Assembly: GCA_000437275.1 (NCBI GenBank)
Contig: FR899732.1
Span: 35,513 to 50,393 of the forward strand
From: Clostridium sp. CAG:411
Lineage (GTDB): Bacteria; Bacillota; Clostridia; Lachnospirales; Lachnospiraceae
Direction: 5' to 3'
Length of the DNA stretch: 14,881 nt
Shown: piece after piece, positions 1 through 5,825 of the stretch
How positions within the stretch are numbered: the first letter of the stretch is position 1
Layout of the letters: every line of letters starts with the position of its first letter
Program-made: the position numbers and the translations under genes
The notes under the pieces: generated by a model
Told to the model about the DNA's origin: nothing
Databases searched by the model: none
The model's input: the letters and a program-made list of their open reading frames with translations, nothing else

Positions 1-264
1 GCCATTTTATCTGCGGTAACAGGGAAAGAAGTACGCGCAGATGTGGCTATGACAGGAGAAGTTACCCTTCGTGGAAGAGTATTACCAATCGGTGGATTAA
101 AAGAAAAATTGTTGGCGGCAAAGCAGGCGAAAGCAAAAATTGTTTGTGTGCCAGAGCAAAATAGAAAAGACGTAGAAGAACTGGAAGAAGAAATTACATC
201 CGGTTTGAAAATCTGTTTTGCGGAGCATGTAAAAGATGTATTTAAGCAAGCATTTGTGTCGTAG
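1..264 (+). CDS. lon: Lon protease, C-terminal end (5' truncated by window)
   Basis: The first 87 codons visible are the end of the proteolytic domain of the ATP-dependent Lon protease, which degrades misfolded and regulatory proteins in the cytoplasm. Reading from base 1, the frame gives the conserved stretch DVAMTGEVTLRGRVLPIGG followed by LKEKLLAA. The second lysine of KEK (codon 106-108) aligns with catalytic Lys722 of E. coli Lon, the partner of the active-site serine, which lies upstream of the window. The C-terminus (CVPEQNRKDVEELEEEI, then a short helix) has normal family length and ends at a TAG. ysxC follows 116 bp downstream, and lon-ysxC is a well-known neighbour pair in Firmicutes. 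Nothing looks damaged; the gene is partial only because the window starts inside it. Confidence 0.96.
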   Translation, partial: AILSAVTGKEVRADVAMTGEVTLRGRVLPIGGLKEKLLAAKQAKAKIVCVPEQNRKDVEELEEEITSGLKICFAEHVKDVFKQAFVS

Positions 265-304
265 GATAAAAGCAGGTAGTGGCAACGTAAATTGTTTTTA
301 AAGT

Positions 305-337
305 TCCATCATAAGACAAAGGATGGAGAAGTTTGTC
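305..337 (+). other. Possible H-type RNA pseudoknot (or two alternative hairpins) upstream of ysxC
   Basis: Two perfect 6-bp complementarities interleave here. TCCATC (305-310) pairs with GATGGA (322-327), and GACAAA (315-320) pairs with TTTGTC (332-337). With loops of 4, 1 and 4 nt this has the geometry of a compact H-type pseudoknot. If the stems cannot coexist, they would be mutually exclusive hairpins. The element lies about 43 nt upstream of the ysxC start and before its ribosome binding site. Only the complementarity is seen; folding and function are inferred, and chance pairing is possible. Confidence 0.35.
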
Positions 338-380
338 ATTGCTAGAAACAGATTGAGAGTGGGAAAGGAGTTGATAAAAC

Positions 381-1019
381 ATGCATGTAAAAAGTGTTAA
401 TTTGGAAACAGTATGTGGAATTACCAGTAAGATACCACAGAATGATAAATTAGAAATTGCTTTTGCAGGTAAGTCAAATGTGGGAAAATCATCATTGATT
501 AATTGTCTTATGAATCGTCGCTCCTATGCCCGAACTTCCCAAAAACCAGGAAAGACACAGACAATTAATTTTTATAATATCAACGATTTACTCTATTTTG
601 TGGATCTCCCAGGATACGGATATGCCCGTGTATCTCAGGAGATTAAGAAAAAATGGGGAAAGATGATAGAAAACTATTTGTTGCAGTCAAAACAGCTTCG
701 TATTATATTTCTTTTAGTAGATATTCGGCATGAGCCTTCCAAGAATGATGTAGAAATGTATAATTGGGTATTGCACTATGGTTTTAACCCTATCGTTATT
801 GCGACGAAGGCAGACAAAATTAGTCGTGGTGCCGTACAAAAGCATGTTTCTGTTATTCGAAAGACTTTAAAATGTGTGGAAGGAACTCCAATTATACCAT
901 TTTCATCTTTGAAAAAGACAGGTATAGATGAAGTTTGGGAATACATCGAGGATATGCTGGAATACTATGAAGCAGAAAAAAATGGCGACTCCATTGTCCT
1001 TGAAGGAGAGACAGACTAA
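381..1019 (+). CDS. ysxC: Ribosome biogenesis GTP-binding protein YsxC/EngB
   Basis: This is a 212-residue GTPase of the YihA/YsxC/EngB family, needed for late assembly of the 50S ribosomal subunit. All G motifs are visible: the P-loop GKSNVGKSS (about residues 30-38), the switch I threonines in GKTQTINF (57-64), DLPG (75-78, followed by the family-typical YGYA), TKAD (142-145) and SSLKK (175-179). The length is usual for the family with a short acidic C-terminal tail. The ATG at 381 follows GGGAAAGGAG with suitable spacing, and the protein begins just ahead of the expected N-terminal strand. The gene sits directly after lon on the same strand; no terminator is evident in the 116-bp gap, so cotranscription is likely. 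The gap holds a possible pseudoknot (305-337). Confidence 0.96.
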   Translation: MHVKSVNLETVCGITSKIPQNDKLEIAFAGKSNVGKSSLINCLMNRRSYARTSQKPGKTQTINFYNINDLLYFVDLPGYGYARVSQEIKKKWGKMIENYLLQSKQLRIIFLLVDIRHEPSKNDVEMYNWVLHYGFNPIVIATKADKISRGAVQKHVSVIRKTLKCVEGTPIIPFSSLKKTGIDEVWEYIEDMLEYYEAEKNGDSIVLEGETD

Positions 1020-1080
1020 GGCTTATTATATTGGCTCGAAAACTGATAAAATGATATAGATGGTGAACCGTCACGTTACG

Positions 1081-1118
1081 CAAGCATAGATAATACGAAG
1101 TTGTATGGTCTATGCTTG
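1081..1118 (+). repeat. Inverted repeat in ysxC-radical SAM gap; possible weak terminator
   Basis: CAAGCATAGA (1081-1090) is perfectly complementary to TCTATGCTTG (1109-1118). An inner stem ATAC/GTAT (1093-1096 with 1103-1106) closes a GAAGTT loop. The hairpin is strong, but the sequence after it (TATTATTT) is not a good U-tract, so it could be a weak terminator, an RNA stability element or an operator. The same strand also has TTACG (1076-1080) complementary to CGTAA (1132-1136), which could form an outer stem. Confidence 0.45.
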
Positions 1119-1170
1119 TATTATTTACGTGCGTAAAGATACATTAATTTAAAAGAAAACAGGAGGAAAC

Positions 1171-2142
1171 ATGGAGGAAAAACGGTTTTGGAATGAAAAA
1201 CGATACTATTCTCTTGATTATTATTTAAAAAGCACATTTGGAGAGAAAGTGTATAAGGTGTCATTACAAGGAGGGATGACCTGTCCAAATCGTGATGGAA
1301 AATTAGATACAAGAGGTTGTATCTTTTGTAGCGCAGGAGGTTCTGGAGATTTTGCTGCTCCTGTATGTGAAAGTGTGACAAAACAGGTTGATTTGGCAAT
1401 TGCAGGGGTTAAACAGGCAAAGAGAGTAGGAGATAAATTTATTGCATATTTTCAATCCTACACGAATACTTATGCAGAGGTGGCATATTTGCGAAAAATT
1501 TTTACGGAGGCAATTTCCCATCCAAGTATCGTAGCATTATCCATTGCTACCAGACCGGATTGCTTGGGGGAGGATGTGCTACAGTTGCTTTGGGAGTTAA
1601 ACCAAATAAAGCCAGTTTGGGTGGAATTAGGGTTACAGACGATACATGAAAGAACAGCAGCATTTATTCGGCGCGGATATCCGCTTTCTGTGTTTGAACA
1701 GGCAGTCAAACAGCTTACGCAAATCGATGTACAGGTGATTGTACATACCATTTTGGGACTTCCCTTTGAAAGTAAAAATGATATGATCGACACAATACAA
1801 TACTTAGCACAGTTTTCGGCCTCCAGACAGCAGGAAAAGAAAGAAAAAGCGGTGATTCAGGGGATAAAGTTACAGTTGCTTCATGTGCTGGCAGGTACCG
1901 ATTTAGCCAAATACCGCAGTTATTTTAAAACTTTAACATTGGAGCAGTATGTAAATCTGGTATTAGAATGTATAGAACAATTGCCGCAGGATATAGTGAT
2001 ACATCGAACTACAGGTGATGGACCGAAAAAAATATTGTTGGCACCCGAATGGAGTGCAAGTAAAAAGACCGTTATGAATACGATACACAGGGAGATGAAA
2101 TTGCAGGACAGTTGGCAAGGAAAAAAAGTTGTGATAAAATAA
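1171..2142 (+). CDS. TIGR01212-type radical SAM protein (YtqA/YhcC family)
   Basis: This 323-residue radical SAM enzyme has the N-terminal signature of the TIGR01212 family (B. subtilis YtqA, E. coli YhcC). A conserved WNEKRYYSLDYYLK start is followed by cysteines C38, C50 and C53 in the context CPNRDG...RGCIFC. The spacing C-x11-C-x2-C, longer than the classic CxxxCxxC, is typical of this family. These cysteines should hold the [4Fe-4S] cluster that cleaves S-adenosylmethionine. Further family landmarks are the glutamate-bearing strand WVELGLQT (about residues 150-157) and the HTILGLPFE strand (about 192-200). The substrate is not established to my knowledge, although the family is sometimes linked to RNA modification. 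The start ATG follows AACAGGAGGAAAC, an excellent ribosome binding site. It is on the same strand as its neighbours; a hairpin (1081-1118) lies in the upstream gap. Confidence 0.9.
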   Translation: MEEKRFWNEKRYYSLDYYLKSTFGEKVYKVSLQGGMTCPNRDGKLDTRGCIFCSAGGSGDFAAPVCESVTKQVDLAIAGVKQAKRVGDKFIAYFQSYTNTYAEVAYLRKIFTEAISHPSIVALSIATRPDCLGEDVLQLLWELNQIKPVWVELGLQTIHERTAAFIRRGYPLSVFEQAVKQLTQIDVQVIVHTILGLPFESKNDMIDTIQYLAQFSASRQQEKKEKAVIQGIKLQLLHVLAGTDLAKYRSYFKTLTLEQYVNLVLECIEQLPQDIVIHRTTGDGPKKILLAPEWSASKKTVMNTIHREMKLQDSWQGKKVVIK

Positions 2143-2258
2143 AAATAGAAGCTGTTAGTTTTGTAGCGGCCTGCATAGAATTTTCTGAATGTAGAGAAAA
2201 AAGACCGTGAAGAGTAACAGCAACAAACGTGCAATTGACATAATGGGAGGGGTGTAAA

Positions 2259-2780
2259 ATGGCACAAGATGCATTTACTTTATATAAGTTGATTATACTT
2301 TACATGTTGGAACGGGCGAAACTGCCATTGACCAATGCACAAATTTCAGATTTTATATTGGAAAATGATTACACCAATTATTTTAATATTCAATCTGCTA
2401 TTACTGAGTTGGAGCAAAATCGGTTTATTACCATAGAAACGATACGAAATAGTTCCCATATTCATATTACAGATGAAGGTCGCGAAGTTCTGGGATATTG
2501 TATTCAAGAAATTTCAGAAGCAATTAAAAAAGATGTTGAAAGTTATCTGGATAAAAATATGGTAGATATTATGGAAGATACTCTGGTTGTGGCGGACTAT
2601 TTTCAGGTAAATGAAAATGAGTATACAGCAAGGTGCATTGTAAAGGATGGTACTTCCAATGCAGTGGAGATTAACTTAAATGTTGCCACGGAGGAAGAAG
2701 CCAGTACCATATGTGCCAGATGGAAAGATAAAAGTCAGGATGTTTATGCGTATTTAATACAACAATTGCTGGCGGAATAA
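2259..2780 (+). CDS. DUF4364 family protein (winged-helix-like N-terminus)
   Basis: This 173-residue protein matches the pattern of the DUF4364 family found in Clostridia. Residues about 1-80 look like a winged helix-turn-helix: helices around FTLYKLIILYMLER and ANAQISDFILE-like sequence, a recognition-helix region near FNIQSAITELEQ, then a wing with HIHITDEGREVLGYC resembling PadR/MarR-type folds. The C-terminal half is a mixed alpha/beta region with no catalytic motif I recognise. There is no signal peptide or membrane segment, so it should be cytoplasmic and may bind DNA, which is an inference from the fold-like pattern. The ATG is preceded by GGGAGGGGTG. It is the last gene before the bidirectional terminator at 2798-2844. 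The 116-bp gap upstream shows no clear promoter. Confidence 0.8.
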   Translation: MAQDAFTLYKLIILYMLERAKLPLTNAQISDFILENDYTNYFNIQSAITELEQNRFITIETIRNSSHIHITDEGREVLGYCIQEISEAIKKDVESYLDKNMVDIMEDTLVVADYFQVNENEYTARCIVKDGTSNAVEINLNVATEEEASTICARWKDKSQDVYAYLIQQLLAE

Positions 2781-2797
2781 AATAACGAAATAAAGAA

Positions 2798-2844
2798 AGA
2801 GGCTTGTTGCAGTCCATTAGGATATGCAAGCAGCCTCTTTTGTT
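2798..2844. terminator. Bidirectional rho-independent terminator between DUF4364 gene and malic enzyme
   Basis: AAAGAGGCT (2798... to 2805) pairs with AGCCTCTTT (2832-2840). After a 2-nt mismatch, TTGCA (2808-2812) pairs with TGCAA (2825-2829) around a 12-nt loop. On the + strand the stem runs into TTTTGTT. On the - strand it runs into CTTTCTTTATTT, so it can also end the malic enzyme transcript. It sits between two convergent genes, as expected for a shared terminator. Confidence 0.85.
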
Positions 2845-2930
2845 ATAAAACCAATTATGTCCTGTGTTGTAAAATAGCTAGGTAGCACTTACACCTCTGG
2901 CTTTTGTTATAAAACCAGTTAGTCCTGTGT
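2837..2930. repeat. Imperfect direct repeat (two ~31-bp copies, 64 bp apart)
   Basis: Copy 1 (2837-2867) and copy 2 (2901-2930) share CTTTTGTTATAAAACCA, then differ by one substitution (A/G) and one 1-bp indel before both end in GTCCTGTGT. Weaker similarity extends to the left (GCA...CCTC), so the duplicated unit may be about 45 bp and may include the right arm of the terminator. Copy 2 can fold as CTGG/CCAG around TTTT/AAAA (2898-2919). It lies in the convergent gap between the DUF4364 gene and the malic enzyme gene. Its function is unknown. Confidence 0.7.
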
Positions 2931-2963
2931 CTATAAAAAATGCAAGTATTCACTATTTGTATG

Positions 2964-4115
2964 TTATTTAATATGAGCTTTTACTGCATTACTAACTACT
3001 TCTGCAACTCTTGGGTCAAATGGTTCTGGCAAAATGTTGTTTTCGTTTAGGTCTTCATCAGCAACTAATCCAGCAATGGCATTGGCTGCGGCAAGCTTCA
3101 TCTCTTCTGTAATCTGCGTAGCACGACCTTCCAAAGCACCCTTGAAAATACCAGGGAACGCAACTACATTGTTTACCTGATTAGGGAAGTCTGAACGACC
3201 AGTACCAACTACTTTAGCTCCTGCTTTTTTCGCTACATCAGGCATGATTTCAGGTACAGGGTTTGCCATAGCAAATAAAATAGCATCTTTATTCATAGAA
3301 GCAACCATTTCTTCGGATACAATATTTGGAGCAGACACACCAACAAAAATATCGGCACCCTTTAACGCATCTGCTAAAGTTCCTGTTTTCTGAGAAAGGT
3401 TTGTTACTTCCATCATTTCTTTTTGCATCCAGTTTAGATTTTCAGATTTTTTCGATAAAATACCTGAAATATCGCACATCGTTACATTTTTAAGACCATA
3501 CGTTAATAAAAGCTTTGTGATAGCAACACCAGCAGAACCAGCGCCGTTTACGACAACCTGACAATTTTCTTTCTCTTTGCCAACAACCTTTAATGCATTC
3601 ATAATACCTGCTAATACAACAATCGCTGTTCCATGTTGATCATCATGAAAAACAGGAATATCCAACATTTCCTTTAAACGAGTCTCGATTTCAAAACATC
3701 TTGGTGCGGAAATATCTTCTAAGTTGATACCGCCAAATGCAGGTGCAATGGCAGCAATCGTTTTGATGATTTCTTCTGTATCCTGCGTGTCTAAACAAAT
3801 AGGAAATGCATTTACACCACCAAATTCCTTAAACAAAACAGCCTTTCCTTCCATAACAGGCATAGCAGCATGAGCACCAATGTTTCCAAGACCTAAAACG
3901 GCACTTCCGTCGGAAACAACAGCAACAGTATTTGACTTGATTGTATATTTATAAGCTAATTCTTTATCCTTGGCAATCTCCTTACAAGGTTCTGCAACAC
4001 CAGGTGTATAAGCCAGTGCAAGGTCTTCTCTTGTCTTTACCTGACATTTAGAAGTAGTTTCAATTTTTCCATTCCATTCTTCATGTAATTGTAATGCTTT
4101 TTCGTTTGTTGTCAT
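2964..4115 (-). CDS. NAD(P)-dependent malic enzyme
   Basis: This 383-residue malic enzyme oxidatively decarboxylates malate to pyruvate in the cytoplasm. It is of the short bacterial type without a phosphotransacetylase domain. Visible landmarks: LAYTPGVAEPC (about residues 34-44) with the catalytic tyrosine; EGKAVLFKEFGG (89-100) with the catalytic lysine; metal ligands in INLEDI (130-135) and FHDDQHGTA (156-164); the nucleotide-binding GAGSAG loop (191-196) followed by CDISGIL. I chose ATG at 4115-4113 because AAGGA lies 8 nt upstream and the product begins with the usual MTTNEKALQLHEEWNGK. An in-frame extension to 4223 exists, but its sequence is unlike the family and it has no ribosome binding site. 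It faces away from the SpoU methyltransferase gene and ends at the shared terminator 2798-2844. Confidence 0.95.
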   Translation of the reverse strand: MTTNEKALQLHEEWNGKIETTSKCQVKTREDLALAYTPGVAEPCKEIAKDKELAYKYTIKSNTVAVVSDGSAVLGLGNIGAHAAMPVMEGKAVLFKEFGGVNAFPICLDTQDTEEIIKTIAAIAPAFGGINLEDISAPRCFEIETRLKEMLDIPVFHDDQHGTAIVVLAGIMNALKVVGKEKENCQVVVNGAGSAGVAITKLLLTYGLKNVTMCDISGILSKKSENLNWMQKEMMEVTNLSQKTGTLADALKGADIFVGVSAPNIVSEEMVASMNKDAILFAMANPVPEIMPDVAKKAGAKVVGTGRSDFPNQVNNVVAFPGIFKGALEGRATQITEEMKLAAANAIAGLVADEDLNENNILPEPFDPRVAEVVSNAVKAHIK

Positions 4116-4183
4116 GATACGCATCCTTTCTTGTTTATTGCAAACGCAAGTTATTTGTAAAATAATTAAAATTTCGGTATCTG

Positions 4184-4233
4184 TTGTACATTTTCTACCA
4201 TTCTGTTTGAAATATTCCGCCATTTGTACATTT
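4184..4233. promoter_or_regulatory. Paired TTGTACATTT boxes, possible operator
   Basis: The same 10-mer TTGTACATTT occurs at 4184-4193 and 4224-4233, a 40-bp period or close to four helical turns. Each contains the palindrome TGTACA. On the - strand they would fall at roughly +1 and +41 of the malic enzyme transcript if the extended -10 at 4241-4249 is used. The regulator is unknown; this is a pattern-based suggestion. Confidence 0.35.
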
Positions 4234-4239
4234 ATGCGG

Positions 4240-4249
4240 TATAATAGCA
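4240..4249. promoter_or_regulatory. Overlapping divergent -10 elements
   Basis: On the + strand TATAAT (4240-4245) is a perfect -10 hexamer facing the SpoU methyltransferase gene. On the - strand TGCTATTAT (4249-4241) is an extended -10 facing the malic enzyme gene, about 126 nt before its start codon. Neither has a good -35 at 16-18 bp. Only one may be real, and the - strand extended -10 is slightly more credible. Confidence 0.35.
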
Positions 4250-4436
4250 GAATTGTTAGAAAAACAGTCTATTTTAATCATAGCATTTCATACAAAGGAA
4301 ATCAAGCAAACAATCTTCACTATTGAATTCCAGCAGGCTATCTGTTACACTTTCGAGTAGTAGTATGCAAGAAAAATAGCAGAGAAAGACAGTGCTAGAG
4401 TGGTAGCTATAGAGAATAGAAAGGGGCTGCGTAGCA

Positions 4437-5219
4437 ATGATTAGCAACAGCAGTAATGTACAGATAAAGAATTTAGTAAAGCTTCAAAAAAACGCCCGTA
4501 CCCGTCGGGAACAAAATGCATTTGTAATAGAGGGAAAGAAGCTGTTTGAAGAGGCAAAGGCATTAGGCGTGGTAAAGCGAGCTTATGTGACAAATACCTA
4601 TATAGAAGGACTTACAGAAGCAGAGGAAGCATATTTTAAAGGGGTAGAATATGAAATTGTAGAGGAAAAAGTATTAAAAGAGGCAGCCGATACAAAAACA
4701 CCACAGGGAGTAGTTGCAATTGTAGAGAAACCTTGCTATGACTGGAATGAACTGCTTGCAAAAGAGCAATTAAAAATAATGTTGTTGGAGGATTTGCGGG
4801 ATCCGGGAAATTTGGGAACAATTATTCGGACAGCGGAAGGTGCCGGAATGGATGCAGTGATTATGAGTAAGGAGACCGTAGATTTATTTAATCCTAAAGT
4901 GGTTCGCTCTACTATGGGTTCTATTTTCAGAGTTCCTTTCTTTTACGTGGAAGATATGATGCAGACTGTCAGGGAATTGCAGGTAAAAGGTGTTTCTGTA
5001 GTGGCAACAGATTTACAGGGAAAAAATGATTATGATGGGGAGCGTTATCCAGATAAAACAGCCATTGTAATTGGAAATGAGGCAAAGGGAATCTCCAAAG
5101 AAATGCGTGAAAGCGCAGATATTTTAATTAAAATTCCAATGTGCGGGCAGTTAGAATCCCTAAATGCATCTGTGGCAGCAGGAATTATGATGTATGAACT
5201 GTTTCGCCAGAAAAAGTAA
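4437..5219 (+). CDS. SpoU/TrmH family RNA 2'-O-methyltransferase (YsgA/RlmB-like)
   Basis: This 260-residue SPOUT enzyme transfers a methyl group from S-adenosylmethionine to a ribose 2'-OH of RNA, most likely rRNA. The N-terminal about 100 residues form the substrate-binding domain, with the characteristic QNAFVIEGKKLFEEA. The C-terminal knotted domain shows motif 1 NLGTIIRTAEG (125-135, catalytic arginine), motif 2 IVIGNEAKGIS (210-220) and motif 3 IPMCGQLESLNASVAAGI (233-250). Length and architecture resemble B. subtilis YsgA. The exact target nucleotide cannot be told from sequence. The start ATG follows AAAGGGG at about 10 nt, and the MISNSSNVQIKNLVKL beginning is typical. It is transcribed away from malic enzyme; the gap to the NfeD gene is about 120 bp. 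Confidence 0.92.
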   Translation: MISNSSNVQIKNLVKLQKNARTRREQNAFVIEGKKLFEEAKALGVVKRAYVTNTYIEGLTEAEEAYFKGVEYEIVEEKVLKEAADTKTPQGVVAIVEKPCYDWNELLAKEQLKIMLLEDLRDPGNLGTIIRTAEGAGMDAVIMSKETVDLFNPKVVRSTMGSIFRVPFFYVEDMMQTVRELQVKGVSVVATDLQGKNDYDGERYPDKTAIVIGNEAKGISKEMRESADILIKIPMCGQLESLNASVAAGIMMYELFRQKK

Positions 5220-5270
5220 AATAATTCTTAAAAAATATAGACATTGTGTTGAGTTTCTAATCAAAGTTTA

Positions 5271-5296
5271 ACTTGATATGATAGATAAAATCAAGT
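5271..5296 (+). repeat. Short inverted repeat upstream of nfeD-like gene
   Basis: ACTTGAT (5271-5277) is complementary to ATCAAGT (5290-5296) with a 12-nt spacer, followed by ACAATTATTTTC. It could be a weak terminator for the SpoU gene or an operator. A TATGAT -10-like hexamer (5277-5282) overlaps it without a good -35. Low significance. Confidence 0.3.
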
Positions 5297-5340
5297 ACAA
5301 TTATTTTCAAGGAAACGTTTTGAGGAAGGAGGAGGCGCGT

Positions 5341-5820
5341 ATGACTTCAGTTCTACTTATGTGGATGATTTTAATTGCAATATTTATTGTGGTAGAAATC
5401 ATTACATTAGGTCTTACTACCGTTTGGTTTGTTGGTGGTGCAGTTGTAGCACTTATAGCAGGTGCAGTGGGGGCTGACATTGGCATACAGGTTGTGTTGT
5501 TTTTTGTGGTATCTGTGGCCCTATTATTTTTTGTCAGACCGAGTGCATGCAGGCGATCGGGTGCATGCAGGCGATTTAACAGCCATCGTGTAAAGACGGA
5601 CATAGAAACAATCATTGGTGCTGAGGGAAAAGTATTGGAGACCATAGATAATTTCAATCAAAAGGGAGTAGTAGCATTGGCTGGAAAAGAATGGACTGCA
5701 AGAAGTGCAGACGCAAGTATAATTCCCGAAGGAGCAAAGGTTTCCGTTGTTGAAATTTCCGGAGTGAAATTGATTGTAACACAAAATGAAACTGTAAATG
5801 TGAAAAAAGAGGAGGAGTAA
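5341..5820 (+). CDS. NfeD-like membrane protein with C-terminal OB-fold
   Basis: This is a short (159-residue) NfeD-family protein without the protease domain, the form that partners SPFH/flotillin proteins. About three hydrophobic segments cover residues 6-22, 27-46 and 47-65. They end in FFVRP, followed by the family-typical FNSHRVKTD...IIGAEGKV that opens the soluble OB-fold (about 85-147). The start ATG at 5341 is chosen because GGAAGGAGGAGG lies just upstream and the membrane segment begins at once. An in-frame ATG at 5278 would add 21 polar residues and lacks a ribosome binding site. Oddity: residues 67-79 read PSACRRSGACRRF, caused by an 18-bp tandem duplication (5540-5575). One copy alone would restore the usual RPxAxxxFN spacing. 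The stop lies 5 bp before the SPFH gene, so the two are surely cotranscribed. Confidence 0.9.
   Translation: MTSVLLMWMILIAIFIVVEIITLGLTTVWFVGGAVVALIAGAVGADIGIQVVLFFVVSVALLFFVRPSACRRSGACRRFNSHRVKTDIETIIGAEGKVLETIDNFNQKGVVALAGKEWTARSADASIIPEGAKVSVVEISGVKLIVTQNETVNVKKEEE
5540..5575 (+). repeat. In-frame 18-bp tandem duplication within nfeD-like gene
   Basis: Units 5540-5557 and 5558-5575 read CGAGTGCATGCAGGCGAT and CGGGTGCATGCAGGCGAT, differing at one base. Each contains TGCATGCA, and both are richer in G+C than the surrounding gene. The repeat adds six residues to the membrane-proximal linker without shifting the frame. Confidence 0.95.
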
Positions 5821-5825
5821 AAGGT

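Larger units (their letters stand above)
4116..4436. other. Divergent intergenic region between malic enzyme and SpoU methyltransferase
   Basis: This 321-bp gap separates two divergently transcribed genes and so must hold both promoters. It is very AT-rich up to about 4320. It contains overlapping -10-like sites near 4240-4249 and a pair of TTGTACATTT repeats. The right part (4321-4436) is less AT-rich and holds a small stem TAGCA/TGCTA and the AAAGGGG ribosome binding site of the SpoU gene. I find no open reading frame worth calling, and I could not support a T-box or other named riboswitch. Confidence 0.6.

Noticed and set aside
4116..4223. A 36-codon in-frame N-terminal extension of malic enzyme
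   Set aside because: The extension is unlike family N-termini and lacks a ribosome binding site, whereas ATG at 4115 has AAGGA at 8 nt and the canonical protein start.
4321..4436. Possible T-box-like leader (purine-rich AGAGAAAG, GTGG stretches)
   Set aside because: No recognisable T-box sequence, specifier loop or terminator/antiterminator pair; the downstream gene is an RNA methyltransferase, not an amino-acid gene.
5278..5340. Upstream ATG extending the NfeD-like protein by 21 residues
   Set aside because: No ribosome binding site and polar sequence; the ATG at 5341 has a strong GGAGGAGG site directly upstream of the membrane segment.
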